Shown here: positions 47,643 to 57,355 of the stretch, one piece after another
How positions within the stretch are numbered: position 1 is the first letter of the stretch
Layout: each line of letters starts with the position of its first letter
Origin: Guyparkeria halophila
Lineage (GTDB): Bacteria; Pseudomonadota; Gammaproteobacteria; Halothiobacillales; Halothiobacillaceae
Reading direction: 5' to 3'
DNA length: 64,000 nucleotides
Assembly: GCF_034479635.1 (NCBI RefSeq)
Contig: NZ_CP140153.1
Span: forward strand, 999,501-1,063,500
The notes under the pieces: generated by a model
The model's input: the letters and a program-made list of their open reading frames with translations, nothing else
Databases searched by the model: none
What the model was told of the DNA's origin: nothing
Position numbers and translations under genes: made by a program

Positions 47643-49778
47643 ATGAAAGAAGAACGTTCTGAAGAGTCCGGTCCGGCCCCGGACTCGGGGTTGTTGTCGC
47701 TGGTGTTGTTGGCCCGGTTTCACGGCGTGGCCGCCGATCCGGATCAGTTGCGGCACGAGTTTGCCGTTGACGGACACAGCTTCGGTCGTGACGAGATCCT
47801 GTTCGGGGCTCGACGACTGGGGCTGAAGGCAAAACGGGTCCGGACCAAAACGGATCGTCTGGACCAAACACCGTTGCCGGCGATCGCCCAAGACTCGGAG
47901 GGGCGATTTTTCATCGTGGCTCGAGTCGAGGGTGACCAGGCGCTGATCCAGGATCCTGGTGACCGCCCGAAGAAGTGCAGCCTCGCGGAGCTGGATGAAC
48001 GCTGGAACGGGATGCTGATCCTGTTCACGTCCCGTGCGTCCCTCGCCGCCGAGTTGGGCAAATTCGATTTTAGTTGGTTCGTTCCGGCGCTGGTCAAGCA
48101 CCGCAAACTGCTGGGCGAGGTGTTGATCGCCTCGTTCTTCATTCAGTTGTTCGCCTTGCTGACCCCGCTGTTCTTCCAGGTCGTCATGGACAAGGTGCTG
48201 GTTCACCAGGGGCTGACCACGCTTGATGTGTTGGCGATCGGTCTTCTCGCCGTGATGGTCTTCGAGGTGTTGCTTTCCGGGCTACGGAGCTATGTTCTAG
48301 CGCACACGGCCAGCCGCATCGACGTGGAGTTGGGCGCGCGTCTGTTCCGGCATCTGATCAGCCTGCCGATGGGGTACTTCGAATCCCGTCGTGTCGGGGA
48401 TTCGGTTGCCCGAGTGCGCGAACTGGAGAACATCCGCCAGTTTCTGACCGGCAACGCGCTGACGTTGGTGCTCGACCTGTTGTTCTCGGTCCTCTTCATT
48501 GCGGTCATGCTGTTCTACAGCGGTTGGCTGACGTTGATCGTGTTGGCCTCTCTGCCGCTCTATGTGCTGATCTCCGTTCTTGTCACGCCGGCGTTGCGGG
48601 CTCGGTTGAGCGAGAAATTCAATCGGGGGGCGGAGAATCAGGCGTTCCTGGTGGAGAGCATCAATGGCATCGACACCTTGAAGTCGATGGCCGTCGAGCC
48701 GCAGGCCACCAAGAAGTGGGACGAGCAGTTGGCGGGGTACGTTCATGCAGGATTGCGAACGACCAAGCTTTCCACCGTCGCCCAGGAGATGATTTCGTTG
48801 GTGGGCAAGCTTGTGACGGTCGGCACCCTGTGGTTAGGGGCCCGGTTGGTGATCGAGGGGCAGTTGAGCGTCGGTCAGCTGATCGCGTTCAACATGCTCG
48901 CCGCCCGGGTCGCCCAGCCGATCATGCGGCTGGCGAACCTGTGGACGGACTTCCAGCAGGTCGGCATTTCCATGCAGCGGCTGGGAGATATTCTCGATTC
49001 GCCCAGTGAAAGGTCCTCGACCAGCCGCAGTAGCATGCCGCGGCTGCAAGGGCGGATCGAGTTCGACCAGGTCCATTTCCGATATCGCCCCGATGGGCCG
49101 GAAGTCCTGCGCGGAGTGAGTCTGTCGATCGAGCCGGGCGAGGTCATCGGGGTTGTCGGGCGATCGGGGTCGGGCAAGAGCACGTTGGCCAAGTTGATCG
49201 GCCGGATGTACGTGCCGGAACGCGGTCGGGTGTTGGTGGATGGGACCGATCTCGCGGTGGCCGAAGTGAGCTCGCTCAGGCGTCAGATCGGGGTGGTGCA
49301 GCAGGAGAACATGCTGTTCAACCGCAGCATCCGCGAGAACATCGCGCTGGCCAACCCCGGCGCGCCGTTGGACCGTGTCATGGCGGCCGCGCGCCTGGCG
49401 GGCGCACACGAGTTCATCCTGGAAACGCCGGAAGGTTACGACACCATGGTCGGGGAGCATGGGGCGAGCCTGTCCGGCGGACAGCGGCAACGCATCGCGA
49501 TCGCGCGGGCATTGATCAACGATCCACGCATCCTGGTTTTCGACGAGGCCACCAGTGCACTGGATTACGAATCCGAACGGGCGATCCAGGACAACATGCG
49601 TCAGATCGCGCGAGGACGAACGGTCATCATCATCGCGCACCGCCTGACGGCCGTCCGGCTTGCCGACCGGATCATCGCGCTCGAGCGCGGCCAGATCGTC
49701 GAGTCGGGCACGCATCAGGCCCTTGCCAACCGCGAAGACGGCTTTTATGCCGGGCTTCTGCGCATGCAGCAGGGGTAA
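47643..49778 (+). CDS. Type I secretion ABC transporter (HlyB-like)
   Basis: A 711-residue exporter with an N-terminal C39-like domain (about 15-140; LLSLVLLARFHGVAADPDQL) that lacks the catalytic cysteine, six membrane helices at about 155-440, and a nucleotide-binding domain with Walker A GRSGSGKST, signature LSGGQRQR, Walker B ILVFDEATS and switch histidine in IIAHRL. It is closer in appearance to HlyB than the LapB-like gene at 18576 is. It should export the RTX protein encoded just before it. The HlyD gene follows after five bases. Confidence 0.95.
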   Translation: MKEERSEESGPAPDSGLLSLVLLARFHGVAADPDQLRHEFAVDGHSFGRDEILFGARRLGLKAKRVRTKTDRLDQTPLPAIAQDSEGRFFIVARVEGDQALIQDPGDRPKKCSLAELDERWNGMLILFTSRASLAAELGKFDFSWFVPALVKHRKLLGEVLIASFFIQLFALLTPLFFQVVMDKVLVHQGLTTLDVLAIGLLAVMVFEVLLSGLRSYVLAHTASRIDVELGARLFRHLISLPMGYFESRRVGDSVARVRELENIRQFLTGNALTLVLDLLFSVLFIAVMLFYSGWLTLIVLASLPLYVLISVLVTPALRARLSEKFNRGAENQAFLVESINGIDTLKSMAVEPQATKKWDEQLAGYVHAGLRTTKLSTVAQEMISLVGKLVTVGTLWLGARLVIEGQLSVGQLIAFNMLAARVAQPIMRLANLWTDFQQVGISMQRLGDILDSPSERSSTSRSSMPRLQGRIEFDQVHFRYRPDGPEVLRGVSLSIEPGEVIGVVGRSGSGKSTLAKLIGRMYVPERGRVLVDGTDLAVAEVSSLRRQIGVVQQENMLFNRSIRENIALANPGAPLDRVMAAARLAGAHEFILETPEGYDTMVGEHGASLSGGQRQRIAIARALINDPRILVFDEATSALDYESERAIQDNMRQIARGRTVIIIAHRLTAVRLADRIIALERGQIVESGTHQALANREDGFYAGLLRMQQG

Positions 49779-49783
49779 GCCGG

Positions 49784-51208
49784 ATGGGAATGCGATGGAC
49801 CGCATGGAAAGACGTTTTGGGGCGCTATCGGCGCGTCTTCGCCCATGCTTGGGCAAGCCGACGCGAGACGGATCCGCCTCGTCGAGAGCCACATGAACAC
49901 GAGTTCCTGCCGGCAGCCCTCTCGTTGCAGGAGACGCCCGTGCACCCACTGCCAAGAGTGGTGGTGGGTGTGATCATCCTGTTTGCCGTCCTGGCCCTCA
50001 TATGGGCGCTCTTGGGCCGGATGGACATCGTGGCAGTCGCCGATGGCAAGGTCGTGCCCGACAGCCGGACCAAGACTATCCAGGCCATGGAGACGGCAAG
50101 TGTCAAAGCGATTCACGTTGAGGACGGTCAGCGGGTCGAAGTCGGGGACGTGCTCATCGAGTTGGATTCCACGATATCCAATGCCGATGTATCCCGTTTG
50201 CGTCAGGAACAGCGTGTCGCTCAACTGGTGGCCAGTCGGTCCGAGGCCTTCCTTGTCGCACTGGAAGACGATGAGATGGCGCCAAAGCTGATCAGTGACA
50301 CCGTCGTCCCTTCCAGGAGCCTCGATCTCGAACAGCGGGTGCTGGAGGGGCATGTGATGCGGCATCGCGCTCGTCAGCGGCAAATGAAAGCAGAAATCTC
50401 GCGTCGCGCACAGGAGATGTCTGCGATACGTGCGACCGCGGCCAGCCTGGAAGAGACGTTGCCGATCATTCGTCGCCGGAGCGAGGATCTGAAGGGGCTT
50501 GCCGACAAGGGGATGGCGGCGCAGCACGAGTACCTTGAGCTTGAGCAGAAGCGTATCGAAACCGCCCAGGAGTTGCTGGCTCAAAAGGCGCGCCTTGCCG
50601 AGGCCAAAGCGGCTTTGCACGAGTCGAAAGAGGAGCTGTCTGCCTTCAAGGCGCAGAGCCGAAGCGATGCCTTGGACGCCATGCATGGGGCGTATTCGAA
50701 GGCCGATTCGTTGCACCAGGAGTTGGTGAAGGCAAGGAAGCGGGATGAGTTGATGAGGCTTCGAGCGCCGGTCACCGGAACGGTGGAGCAACTCGCCGTG
50801 CATACGGTCGGCGGGGTGGTCAAGCCGGCGCAGCCCTTGATGACGATTGTGCCCGAGGGCGGTGGTGTCGAGGTCGAGGCGACGTTGCCCAACAAGGATG
50901 TCGGGTTCGTTCAGGCCGGGCAGACCGCGAAAGTAAAGCTACAGACCTTTCCGTTCACCAAGTACGGCACGGTGCCGGCGATTGTGACCGATGTGTCACA
51001 GGATGCCGTTCAGGATGAAAAGCGCGGGCTGGTGTTTGTCGTACGTGTCCGACTGGAGCGGGCGGTGGTGAACGTCCATGGCAAGCCGGTCAAAATTGCG
51101 CCGGGCATGGCGGCGACCGTCGAGGTGAAGACGGGGTATCGGCGAATCATCGAATATTTCCTCGCGCCCTTGCTGCAGTACACATCTGAAAGCTTGCACG
51201 AGAGATAG
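49784..51208 (+). CDS. Type I secretion membrane fusion protein (HlyD family)
   Basis: A 474-residue adaptor with a cytoplasmic N-terminus, a membrane helix at about residues 58-78 (VVVGVIILFAVLALIWALLG), the lipoyl half VPDSRTKTIQAMETASVKAI, a long periplasmic coiled coil at about 120-310, and a C-terminal beta-barrel followed by the family-typical TGYRRIIEYFLAPLLQY. It pairs with the ABC gene five bases upstream. No outer-membrane channel gene follows, so the TolC-type protein at 17007 or another one must complete the exporter. Confidence 0.95.
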   Translation: MGMRWTAWKDVLGRYRRVFAHAWASRRETDPPRREPHEHEFLPAALSLQETPVHPLPRVVVGVIILFAVLALIWALLGRMDIVAVADGKVVPDSRTKTIQAMETASVKAIHVEDGQRVEVGDVLIELDSTISNADVSRLRQEQRVAQLVASRSEAFLVALEDDEMAPKLISDTVVPSRSLDLEQRVLEGHVMRHRARQRQMKAEISRRAQEMSAIRATAASLEETLPIIRRRSEDLKGLADKGMAAQHEYLELEQKRIETAQELLAQKARLAEAKAALHESKEELSAFKAQSRSDALDAMHGAYSKADSLHQELVKARKRDELMRLRAPVTGTVEQLAVHTVGGVVKPAQPLMTIVPEGGGVEVEATLPNKDVGFVQAGQTAKVKLQTFPFTKYGTVPAIVTDVSQDAVQDEKRGLVFVVRVRLERAVVNVHGKPVKIAPGMAATVEVKTGYRRIIEYFLAPLLQYTSESLHER

Positions 51209-51380
51209 TGATGGGCAGACTCTGAGAATTAATGAGTCAACCTCGCCGAACAGTGTTTTTCACTTGGTGTCGCTCCCTTCTCGCCCTGACACGAATGCCC
51301 TCCAAGCTTGGTTTGCTTCTCTTGGCATCAGCCTTCCAACCATCTTGCCAAGGTGTTTAATGGTGGTGGCTATGCTTAAG

Positions 51381-51399
51381 CCGCGCTTACCAAGCGCGG
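51381..51399. repeat. Short hairpin downstream of the hlyD-type gene
   Basis: CCGCGCTT and AAGCGCGG form an eight-base stem with a three-base loop in the gap between the secretion operon and the next gene. No T-run follows. Confidence 0.4.
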
Positions 51400-51438
51400 C
51401 CGGGTCAATTGTTACCGCCCACGCAAACAGGATGCCCA

Positions 51439-52701
51439 ATGCCAAACTTGAACTATTTCGTCGTGACGAAAGCGTTCCCCGTCAATATCGAATTGACGGC
51501 CCCGCCCCTCGATGCCACGGGAAAGGAAACCTTCTGCGTCCGGTCTGAAAAGATGGCGGAGGAGCTGGTGTTCGCCCGAGCACCCTTGGAAAGCTTCACC
51601 TTCAACGACGTGTTCGCCCTGCAGGCGGAGTGCGAGCTGCGGCATCCCGTTACTGACCAGACATGCAACCTGGTGTTTCAACTGCTTCCTGTCGGAACAC
51701 TGGTGCTACACATCGTTCACCCCGCTCCGGTGAGCGCAAGTTGTACCAGTGCCACCGAACTGAGGAAATTTGGCACCGACCACTACAGGGCTGACGATTA
51801 CTGGTCCGAACCCGTTTATGAGATTCTTGCGGATCTGGAACGGCAGGAAGTCATCAGTTACTGCCCCGTGGCGCCGTTCGACATCCTGCAAGGCCAGGGG
51901 AGATCAAAGCACCAAAAACAGGTTAGTCCCGAAATGTTCCGCCGCGAAATGGCTTGGCGTGCCTGGGCCTCCGGCAGCTACGTCAGCTTAGGTGATCAAT
52001 CCGATAGCGAAGCGACCGACTGGCAGGCCTGCACCGAATGCCCCGAGCGGCCGCCACAGCCGACCAAGCGGGGTCAGGTTAGGACACTCTGGACCAATTA
52101 TTTTGGATGGAGCATTCAGCGTCTCCAGGAAGACGGGGATCGCTCTGACGCTGCCGTTCTGGCGAACGAGCTGGAGCCTGTTGCCTACATGATCTCCCGG
52201 CGAAGCCAGTGCGCCAGCGGCTTTCACAATGTGCGCCAGCTGGCCAAGCTGATTGCCTCGGATGAACACAATGGGTTCAACAACCATGATATGCGGGTCT
52301 ACCTCAGTAGCACTCGACTAGCGTTGCTGGCGCCCAAGGAGTTTGAAGAGTCAACGGCCACGACGAGCCGCAATATCTACCGCCAGGCCTGTGACGATCT
52401 CGAGATTGAGAAGCATACGAGTGATTTCTATGATGGCATCAACGCCCTGGTCGAGGACATCAAGGGGGTGAATGCCGAGAGGGAGGAAAGGGCCGAACGG
52501 CGGCTGAACCACCTTGTCATGTTTCTTTCGGTGGTTCTGTCCATAACGTTCATCACCGACATTGCCGATTTCCTGATCGGGGAGTCGAAGGGCTTTTCAT
52601 TTGCAGACCGTTTGGAAATCCTGATATCCGGAAGTGCCATTTTTCTCCCACTGGTCATCCTGCTGTTCATCGTGTCGCAGCTGACCGCCCGCCGCCGGTA
52701 A
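51439..52701 (+). CDS. Unknown protein with C-terminal membrane anchor (420 aa)
   Basis: Family not recognised. The N-terminal ~340 residues look soluble, with several cysteines including a CTECPERPPQP segment. A charged helix follows (NALVEDIKGVNAEREERAERR), likely a coiled coil. The last 60 residues contain two hydrophobic helices, HLVMFLSVVLSITFITDIAD and ILISGSAIFLPLVILLFIVS. The helix-then-two-TM C-terminus superficially recalls CorA- or RMD1-type proteins, but no signature motif is present. The start MPNLNYFVVTKAF at 51439 is preferred over an upstream non-ATG extension. Confidence 0.75.
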   Translation: MPNLNYFVVTKAFPVNIELTAPPLDATGKETFCVRSEKMAEELVFARAPLESFTFNDVFALQAECELRHPVTDQTCNLVFQLLPVGTLVLHIVHPAPVSASCTSATELRKFGTDHYRADDYWSEPVYEILADLERQEVISYCPVAPFDILQGQGRSKHQKQVSPEMFRREMAWRAWASGSYVSLGDQSDSEATDWQACTECPERPPQPTKRGQVRTLWTNYFGWSIQRLQEDGDRSDAAVLANELEPVAYMISRRSQCASGFHNVRQLAKLIASDEHNGFNNHDMRVYLSSTRLALLAPKEFEESTATTSRNIYRQACDDLEIEKHTSDFYDGINALVEDIKGVNAEREERAERRLNHLVMFLSVVLSITFITDIADFLIGESKGFSFADRLEILISGSAIFLPLVILLFIVSQLTARRR

Positions 52702-52719
52702 GCAACGGGGCGGTTACTC

Positions 52720-53562
52720 ATGTCAGAACTTATTGGCACCGGACTTATTCTGCTCGCGGCCTCCTTTGCCGCCTTCCAGAGGTTGTTCGTCAAGACCTCG
52801 AACGACCGCGTCGCGTTCCTGGTTGGCGTCAACCTCGTCTCGCTCATCGTGGCCGCCATTGCCATGCCGCTGGTTCCGGCGCTTCCTCTGTCGCTCTGGC
52901 CCTATCTTCTCCTGTCGAGCCTTTTCTACAGCCTTGCTATGTATTTCCTCGCCCGCGCCTATCGCACGGGTGATTTCGGCATCATTACGCCAGCCCAAGG
53001 CGCCTTCAAAGCCACCCTGATTGCGGTCCTGGCCATTCTGATTCTCGGGGAAACAGCCAACCCCTATCACTTCGTGGCCATACTGCTGTTGGCGGTGGGG
53101 TTCCTGATTCAGGTCCCTTGGACCCGGACCGTCAAGGACGATCATTTCCGCAGCCTTGGATTTTCCCTGCTTATTGCAGGCGCCAGTGCAGCGCAATACA
53201 CGGTCGACATTTTTGCCGTCCGGGCGACTGACTTCCCCCTCAGCTATATCGTCTGGAACCTGCTCATCGGGTCACCGATCGTGCTCGTCGGATTCTGGCT
53301 CAGAGGTCGACGCCTGTGGTCCCAGCTCGCCGAGAATGGGAAGGACATTGCATGGGGTTCCGGTCTGGATATTATCGGCTACGGCATCGTCCTGTTCGTG
53401 GCCAAGTACCTGTCACTGCTGTCCCTGATTCCCCTGCTTAATCTGGACATCGTGATCGCGGTGCTCATCGGGATCTTCGTCCTGCGGGAACCCTTCCCAC
53501 GCCAGCGCCTGATTGCCAGCTTTTTCCTAGCCATGGCGGCGATTACGGTAACCCTGTATTAG
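52720..53562 (+). CDS. EamA/DMT-family transporter
   Basis: A 280-residue inner-membrane protein with ten hydrophobic helices arranged as two five-helix EamA repeats. Landmarks are the AYRTGDFGIITPAQGAFKAT segment near residue 85 and the matching second-repeat end NLDIVIAVLIGIFVLREPF near residue 240. Members export or import small metabolites such as amino acids or nucleotides, and the substrate cannot be told from sequence. It follows the unknown membrane-anchored gene by 18 bases and may be co-transcribed. Confidence 0.88.
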   Translation: MSELIGTGLILLAASFAAFQRLFVKTSNDRVAFLVGVNLVSLIVAAIAMPLVPALPLSLWPYLLLSSLFYSLAMYFLARAYRTGDFGIITPAQGAFKATLIAVLAILILGETANPYHFVAILLLAVGFLIQVPWTRTVKDDHFRSLGFSLLIAGASAAQYTVDIFAVRATDFPLSYIVWNLLIGSPIVLVGFWLRGRRLWSQLAENGKDIAWGSGLDIIGYGIVLFVAKYLSLLSLIPLLNLDIVIAVLIGIFVLREPFPRQRLIASFFLAMAAITVTLY

Positions 53563-54246
53563 AGCACTCGAGGGTTGGGAGGCAATCTGGGAACCTCAGA
53601 TGACTCTCGCCCTTCCAATCGTCCGACAATGTTGTGGATCCCCCGGTTTTCTAGGCACTCGCTAGCCGGCCGACATGGCGCTGACCGAAGTCTGGCGGCG
53701 GCAACCCGGTGACGTCGTTACCCCGGTTGTCTGCCTTGTTCAGACGACCAAGTCAGGATGAGCCGCTGTAATGAGACACGCCACCGACATTGAGCGGCGA
53801 TGACGGCTTGAGGCGGTAGTGTTCTTCCTCCGCCTCTTTTCATTGCTCGGCGTATGGCTTGGTCATCACGTCCTGCCGTTCTCTGATCTGCGCCAAATCG
53901 CCGGCCTCGGGCTGGCTAGACCGCACCGGATCGGGCCAGTCATCCTGCACCACGACGGTCGCGGCAAGCTTGTCGTGCCAACCCGGGGTGCGTCGGCCGA
54001 TGGCCCCACAAATCAGTCTCAGCCCCAGCGTGAGGATGGAGACAAAGCAGCCGAGATAGCGGACTAGCCGGTGATGGGCTTTTCTCCGGTTTCCGCGTCC
54101 ACGATCTTGGCCTTGACAGCCATCTTTTCGATCTTGCCAGGCGCGGCCTGAATGACCGATTGAACGCGACTACGCTCAACTCGAATCCATGACTCGCCGC
54201 GCGCCTGATCTGCCGGTGAGCTTCTCGTTAGCTGTGTGAAACTCGT
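53563..54246. other. Interval of gene debris between the EamA gene and the unknown gene
   Basis: About 680 bases without an intact gene. It contains a detached selO 3' fragment (53755-53905) and, on the minus strand at about 54064-54200, a short frame ending KMAVKAKIVDAETGEKPITG that has protein-like composition and may be the C-terminal remnant of another lost gene. The rest shows nothing recognisable. Confidence 0.5.
53755..53905 (-). pseudogene. Detached 3' fragment of selO
   Basis: This segment aligns with the last ~150 bases of the selO gene at 55034-55183: both share GGCTTGAGGCGGTAGT and CGTATGGCTTGGTCATCACG in the same order and spacing. The copy has many substitutions. It lacks the rest of the gene and is therefore a remnant of a duplication or recombination event. 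Confidence 0.75.
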
Positions 54247-54969
54247 ATGAACGGTGAACCAAGAACGTGGCCACGCTCCTCGATTTGCCTGCGTCCGTTG
54301 TCGTTGGATGTCAGGTCGATCGCTGCTGAGATCTACCGCCGCACGTGTCGCCTCAATTTCGACGAGCCGGGTTTCTGTGTGCTCAATCTCGGTCACGAGA
54401 TCGATTCCGTCGCGTTCCGACAATTGATGGTGGACCTCAAGCGTGCAATGGCCGCGATTCACGAATCCACCACCGGCAAGACCCTGGCGTATCGTTCGGC
54501 CGCACGCTTCGACCAGCAAGAGACGACACGGCCGCATCTGGATGGCGGGCCGGGTGAGTCCTTGCTGATGCTCGGCTACGAGCCTTCGGAAATCGATGCC
54601 GAGCTCGAGATATCTGACTACGCGAAATGCGCGTTTGATCGTGGACTCTCACCCAAGGAGTTCATGGCTGAATACAACCCCATGTTCCAGCCCGGTTATG
54701 AGATGTTGCGGCCCTATACAACGCGCGTTCCTTGCTTTTCCAAAACCGACTATCAAATCGTTTGCATCAACAACTCGTGTGCGAGCTACTCCGAGTCGCA
54801 ACCGGCATGGCAGGGCACGCTGCATACCGCGACGATTCTGACGCCTGACGACTCGGCGTCCCGTATGATCAACTCCACGATGCTCGCTTCCGTGCCTGCG
54901 GGCACGGCGGACAAGGTCGGTGCCGAGGAGCTAAACGACTTCGTTTCCACTTCCGTGATCAGTCGCTAA
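54247..54969 (+). CDS. Unknown protein, intact copy of a gene truncated at 35.4 kb
   Basis: Family not recognised. The 240-residue protein has a well-formed core: RSIAAEIYRRTCRLNFDEPG, then VDLKRAMAAIHESTTGKTLA, then RPHLDGGPGESLLMLGYEPS. The HLDGGP segment contains a His-x-Asp pair that would suit a metal-binding oxygenase, but this is speculation. The first 20 residues are Arg-rich and poorly supported; the real start may be the TTG at about 54298, shared with the truncated copy. It converges on selO, whose stop lies 60 bases away. Confidence 0.65.
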   Translation: MNGEPRTWPRSSICLRPLSLDVRSIAAEIYRRTCRLNFDEPGFCVLNLGHEIDSVAFRQLMVDLKRAMAAIHESTTGKTLAYRSAARFDQQETTRPHLDGGPGESLLMLGYEPSEIDAELEISDYAKCAFDRGLSPKEFMAEYNPMFQPGYEMLRPYTTRVPCFSKTDYQIVCINNSCASYSESQPAWQGTLHTATILTPDDSASRMINSTMLASVPAGTADKVGAEELNDFVSTSVISR

Positions 54970-55029
54970 GGTGGCGGCCACCGACACGTCAAAAAGGGCG
55001 CATCACCGTGGCATCAACGCCCACCCCCG

Positions 55030-56817
55030 TCACGATGAGCAGCTGTAATGGGAGACCCCGCCGACATTGAACAGCGATGATGGCTTGAGGCGGTAGTATT
55101 TTTCCTCCACCTCGTTTGACTGCTCGTCGTATGGCTTGGTCATCACGTCCTGCAGTTCTCTGATCTGCGAATAATCGCCGGCCGCCGCTTGTCGATACGC
55201 GGGCACGAGAAACCACTCTCGCAACGTGTATTTCGGGTTGACCCGTTTCATGGCCGTCGAGATCTCGTCGCGCGTTTGGGCCAGCTCGGTTGCCGACTTG
55301 GTGGCATCGTCGACACCTACGAGTGCTCGCCACTTGGCCAGCCACTCCGACCAGCGCTCGTCGGTTGCCTGGGTGTTTTTCGCAGAGGGGTTGCTTGTAA
55401 CGGTTGGGGCCTCGAGATCGGCATAGAAGCTCTTCTTGAGCGGCTCGATGCTGTTGGGAACCGCCGAAAGCTCACGGAAGAAGAGGGTGTAGTCGACCGG
55501 GGTCGTTGTCATCAGTGTTTGCAGTTCGACAAACAACTCGGCGTCGACCGCCGCCAGGCCCAGTTTGCTTGCCCACATCCGTTCCAGTTTCTCGCCCATC
55601 ACCTTGGCAAATGCGCCCTGAATCGCGTTGAGCTGCTGGTTGGCTTCCTGATCGTCATCCAGCAGCGGGCGCAGTGCCGTGCAGAACGTGCGGAAATTGC
55701 GTTCCGCGGCGGCAGGCTGGTTGGAAAAACAAAAATGACGCCCGCCCCCGGTCCATGGTTGATAGTGCAGGTCGAAGACCTCGCAAAACCCGAACGGACC
55801 ATAGTCGAGCGTAAAGCCCCCGGCCGCGCAGTTGTCGCTGTTGAAGTTGCCCTGGCAGTAGCCGACGCGAATCCAGTCGGCGACCAGGGAGGTGAGCCGA
55901 TCTCGGAAGGCGAGCGCGAGCGAAATGATTTGCTCGTGGAGGCCCGTCTGTTGGTCAACCTCATCGGCATATTCCCGCTCGATCAGGTGCGCGACGAGCG
56001 TTTCGAGTTCTTCCCGGGCTTTCGAGTGAGCCTGCTTGCGAACGCGCCGACTGAAGAGTTCCAGCTGGCCGACCCGGATGAACGAAGGCGCCACACGGGT
56101 GGAGATGGCGACGGGTTCCCTCACCAGCGTGTCGGGGTTCATGGACTCGCTGCCATCCGAGTACCAGGGCCGATCGACGGTTTCGGTTTTGGATACATAC
56201 AGGCTCAATGAGCGCGATGTGGGTACCCCAAGGGCGCGCATGTGCTCCTGAGCGAGGAATTCGCGAACGCTGGAGCGCAAGACCGCTCGTCCATCCGCGC
56301 CCCGGCAATAGGGCGTGCGACCCGCCCCTTTCAGTTGCATCTCCCATCGTTGGCCGCGGGTCACGACCTCGAGTACGGAGATGGCGCGACCATCGCCGTA
56401 GCCGTTGCCGGTCTGAAACGGGCATTGGCGGTCGAATTCCGTGCCATAGATGGAAAGGGCGTAGCCAGAGGCCCAACCGACATGGCTCATCGTCTCGGGG
56501 ACGACCGAGAGGTCGCCGGAAAACAGGCGGACGAACCCGTCCGACTGAGCCAGATGCTCGTCGAAGCCCAGGTCACGGAAAAGCTGTCGGCCGTGGGCGA
56601 CGTATTCCGGATTTTCGATCGGCGTCGGCTTGACGGGGACGTAATGCCCGGAGAACACCTGTCGCGGTGCGTGGTCGATGCCGTCGCTCGTGGCATCCGG
56701 ATCGCGTTTCAGCGTTCTCAACAGGGAGTAGTCGGCGACGCCGGCGAGCTCCTCAAGGCTTGAGATGCCAGTGGGCTTTTCAGACAGGTATTCCTGGGTC
56801 ATGTGTTCCTGGGTCAT
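55030..56817 (-). CDS. selO: SelO/YdiU-family protein adenylyltransferase
   Basis: A 595-residue pseudokinase-fold enzyme that transfers AMP from ATP to Ser, Thr or Tyr of proteins, reported to act in redox stress. Family blocks are intact: [20 protein letters not shown], the inverted-ATP-site region [33 protein letters not shown], and the metal-binding [25 protein letters not shown] cut across several segments. The C-terminus ends in Cys-Ser-Ser, the region where some family members carry a redox-active cysteine or selenocysteine. I start at the ATG at 56817 with GGAG upstream rather than the longer frame. Confidence 0.93.
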   Translation of the reverse strand: MTQEHMTQEYLSEKPTGISSLEELAGVADYSLLRTLKRDPDATSDGIDHAPRQVFSGHYVPVKPTPIENPEYVAHGRQLFRDLGFDEHLAQSDGFVRLFSGDLSVVPETMSHVGWASGYALSIYGTEFDRQCPFQTGNGYGDGRAISVLEVVTRGQRWEMQLKGAGRTPYCRGADGRAVLRSSVREFLAQEHMRALGVPTSRSLSLYVSKTETVDRPWYSDGSESMNPDTLVREPVAISTRVAPSFIRVGQLELFSRRVRKQAHSKAREELETLVAHLIEREYADEVDQQTGLHEQIISLALAFRDRLTSLVADWIRVGYCQGNFNSDNCAAGGFTLDYGPFGFCEVFDLHYQPWTGGGRHFCFSNQPAAAERNFRTFCTALRPLLDDDQEANQQLNAIQGAFAKVMGEKLERMWASKLGLAAVDAELFVELQTLMTTTPVDYTLFFRELSAVPNSIEPLKKSFYADLEAPTVTSNPSAKNTQATDERWSEWLAKWRALVGVDDATKSATELAQTRDEISTAMKRVNPKYTLREWFLVPAYRQAAAGDYSQIRELQDVMTKPYDEQSNEVEEKYYRLKPSSLFNVGGVSHYSCSS

Positions 56818-56935
56818 GCGGTCTCCGGGTGTGCCTGGTGACGAACGGCGCAGTGGTGCGGCCGAGTGGTATGGCCGAGTGGTGTGGCCTGGCCGGTCGG
56901 GTTCGCGGGTTGCCTTATCGAGCGACAGGCAATCG

Positions 56936-57259
56936 TCAATAGGTGGGCATGTTGCTATCGACTTGCGTCGCCCAGGCATCCACGCCGCCCGTGAGGTTTA
57001 TGACGTGGGCGAATCCGTGCTGTTCCAGGAACAAGGCGACTTGCATGCTGCGCATGCCATGGTGGCAAATGCACACGATTGGCTTGTCCTTGTCCAACTG
57101 CCCGACATTGGCGGGAACGGTGCTCATCGGCACGCTCGATGAGCCGTCGATATGACAGAGCTGGTACTCCCACGGCTCTCGTACGTCGAGTAACAGCGGG
57201 CTGGGACTGGCTTCGTCGTCGAGCCAGGCGGCCAACGCTTTTGCGTTCATGTTTTGCAT
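56936..57259 (-). CDS. Rhodanese-domain protein
   Basis: A 107-residue single-domain sulfurtransferase-like protein. The family blocks are [19 protein letters not shown] and the active-site loop [19 protein letters not shown], where the catalytic cysteine precedes HHGMRS, followed by GGVDAWA. It could carry persulfide sulfur, in keeping with a sulfur-metabolising organism. Starts at 57259 or 57250 are both possible. The palindromic element B lies directly upstream. Confidence 0.92.
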   Translation of the reverse strand: MQNMNAKALAAWLDDEASPSPLLLDVREPWEYQLCHIDGSSSVPMSTVPANVGQLDKDKPIVCICHHGMRSMQVALFLEQHGFAHVINLTGGVDAWATQVDSNMPTY

Positions 57260-57355
57260 GGGTTCAATCTCGGTTTCTCGATGGGTCGCCGTGTCCTTTC
57301 GGCAACCCTGGTGCGCTATTTGACGTGAGAAGGTGGCCAGCAAGCCCATTTGCTG

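Noticed and set aside
51260-51445. 61-residue minus-strand frame between hlyD-type and unknown genes
   Set aside because: The composition is protein-like but the start is TTG inside the next gene, there is no ribosome-binding site, and no family is recognised; it may be a remnant.
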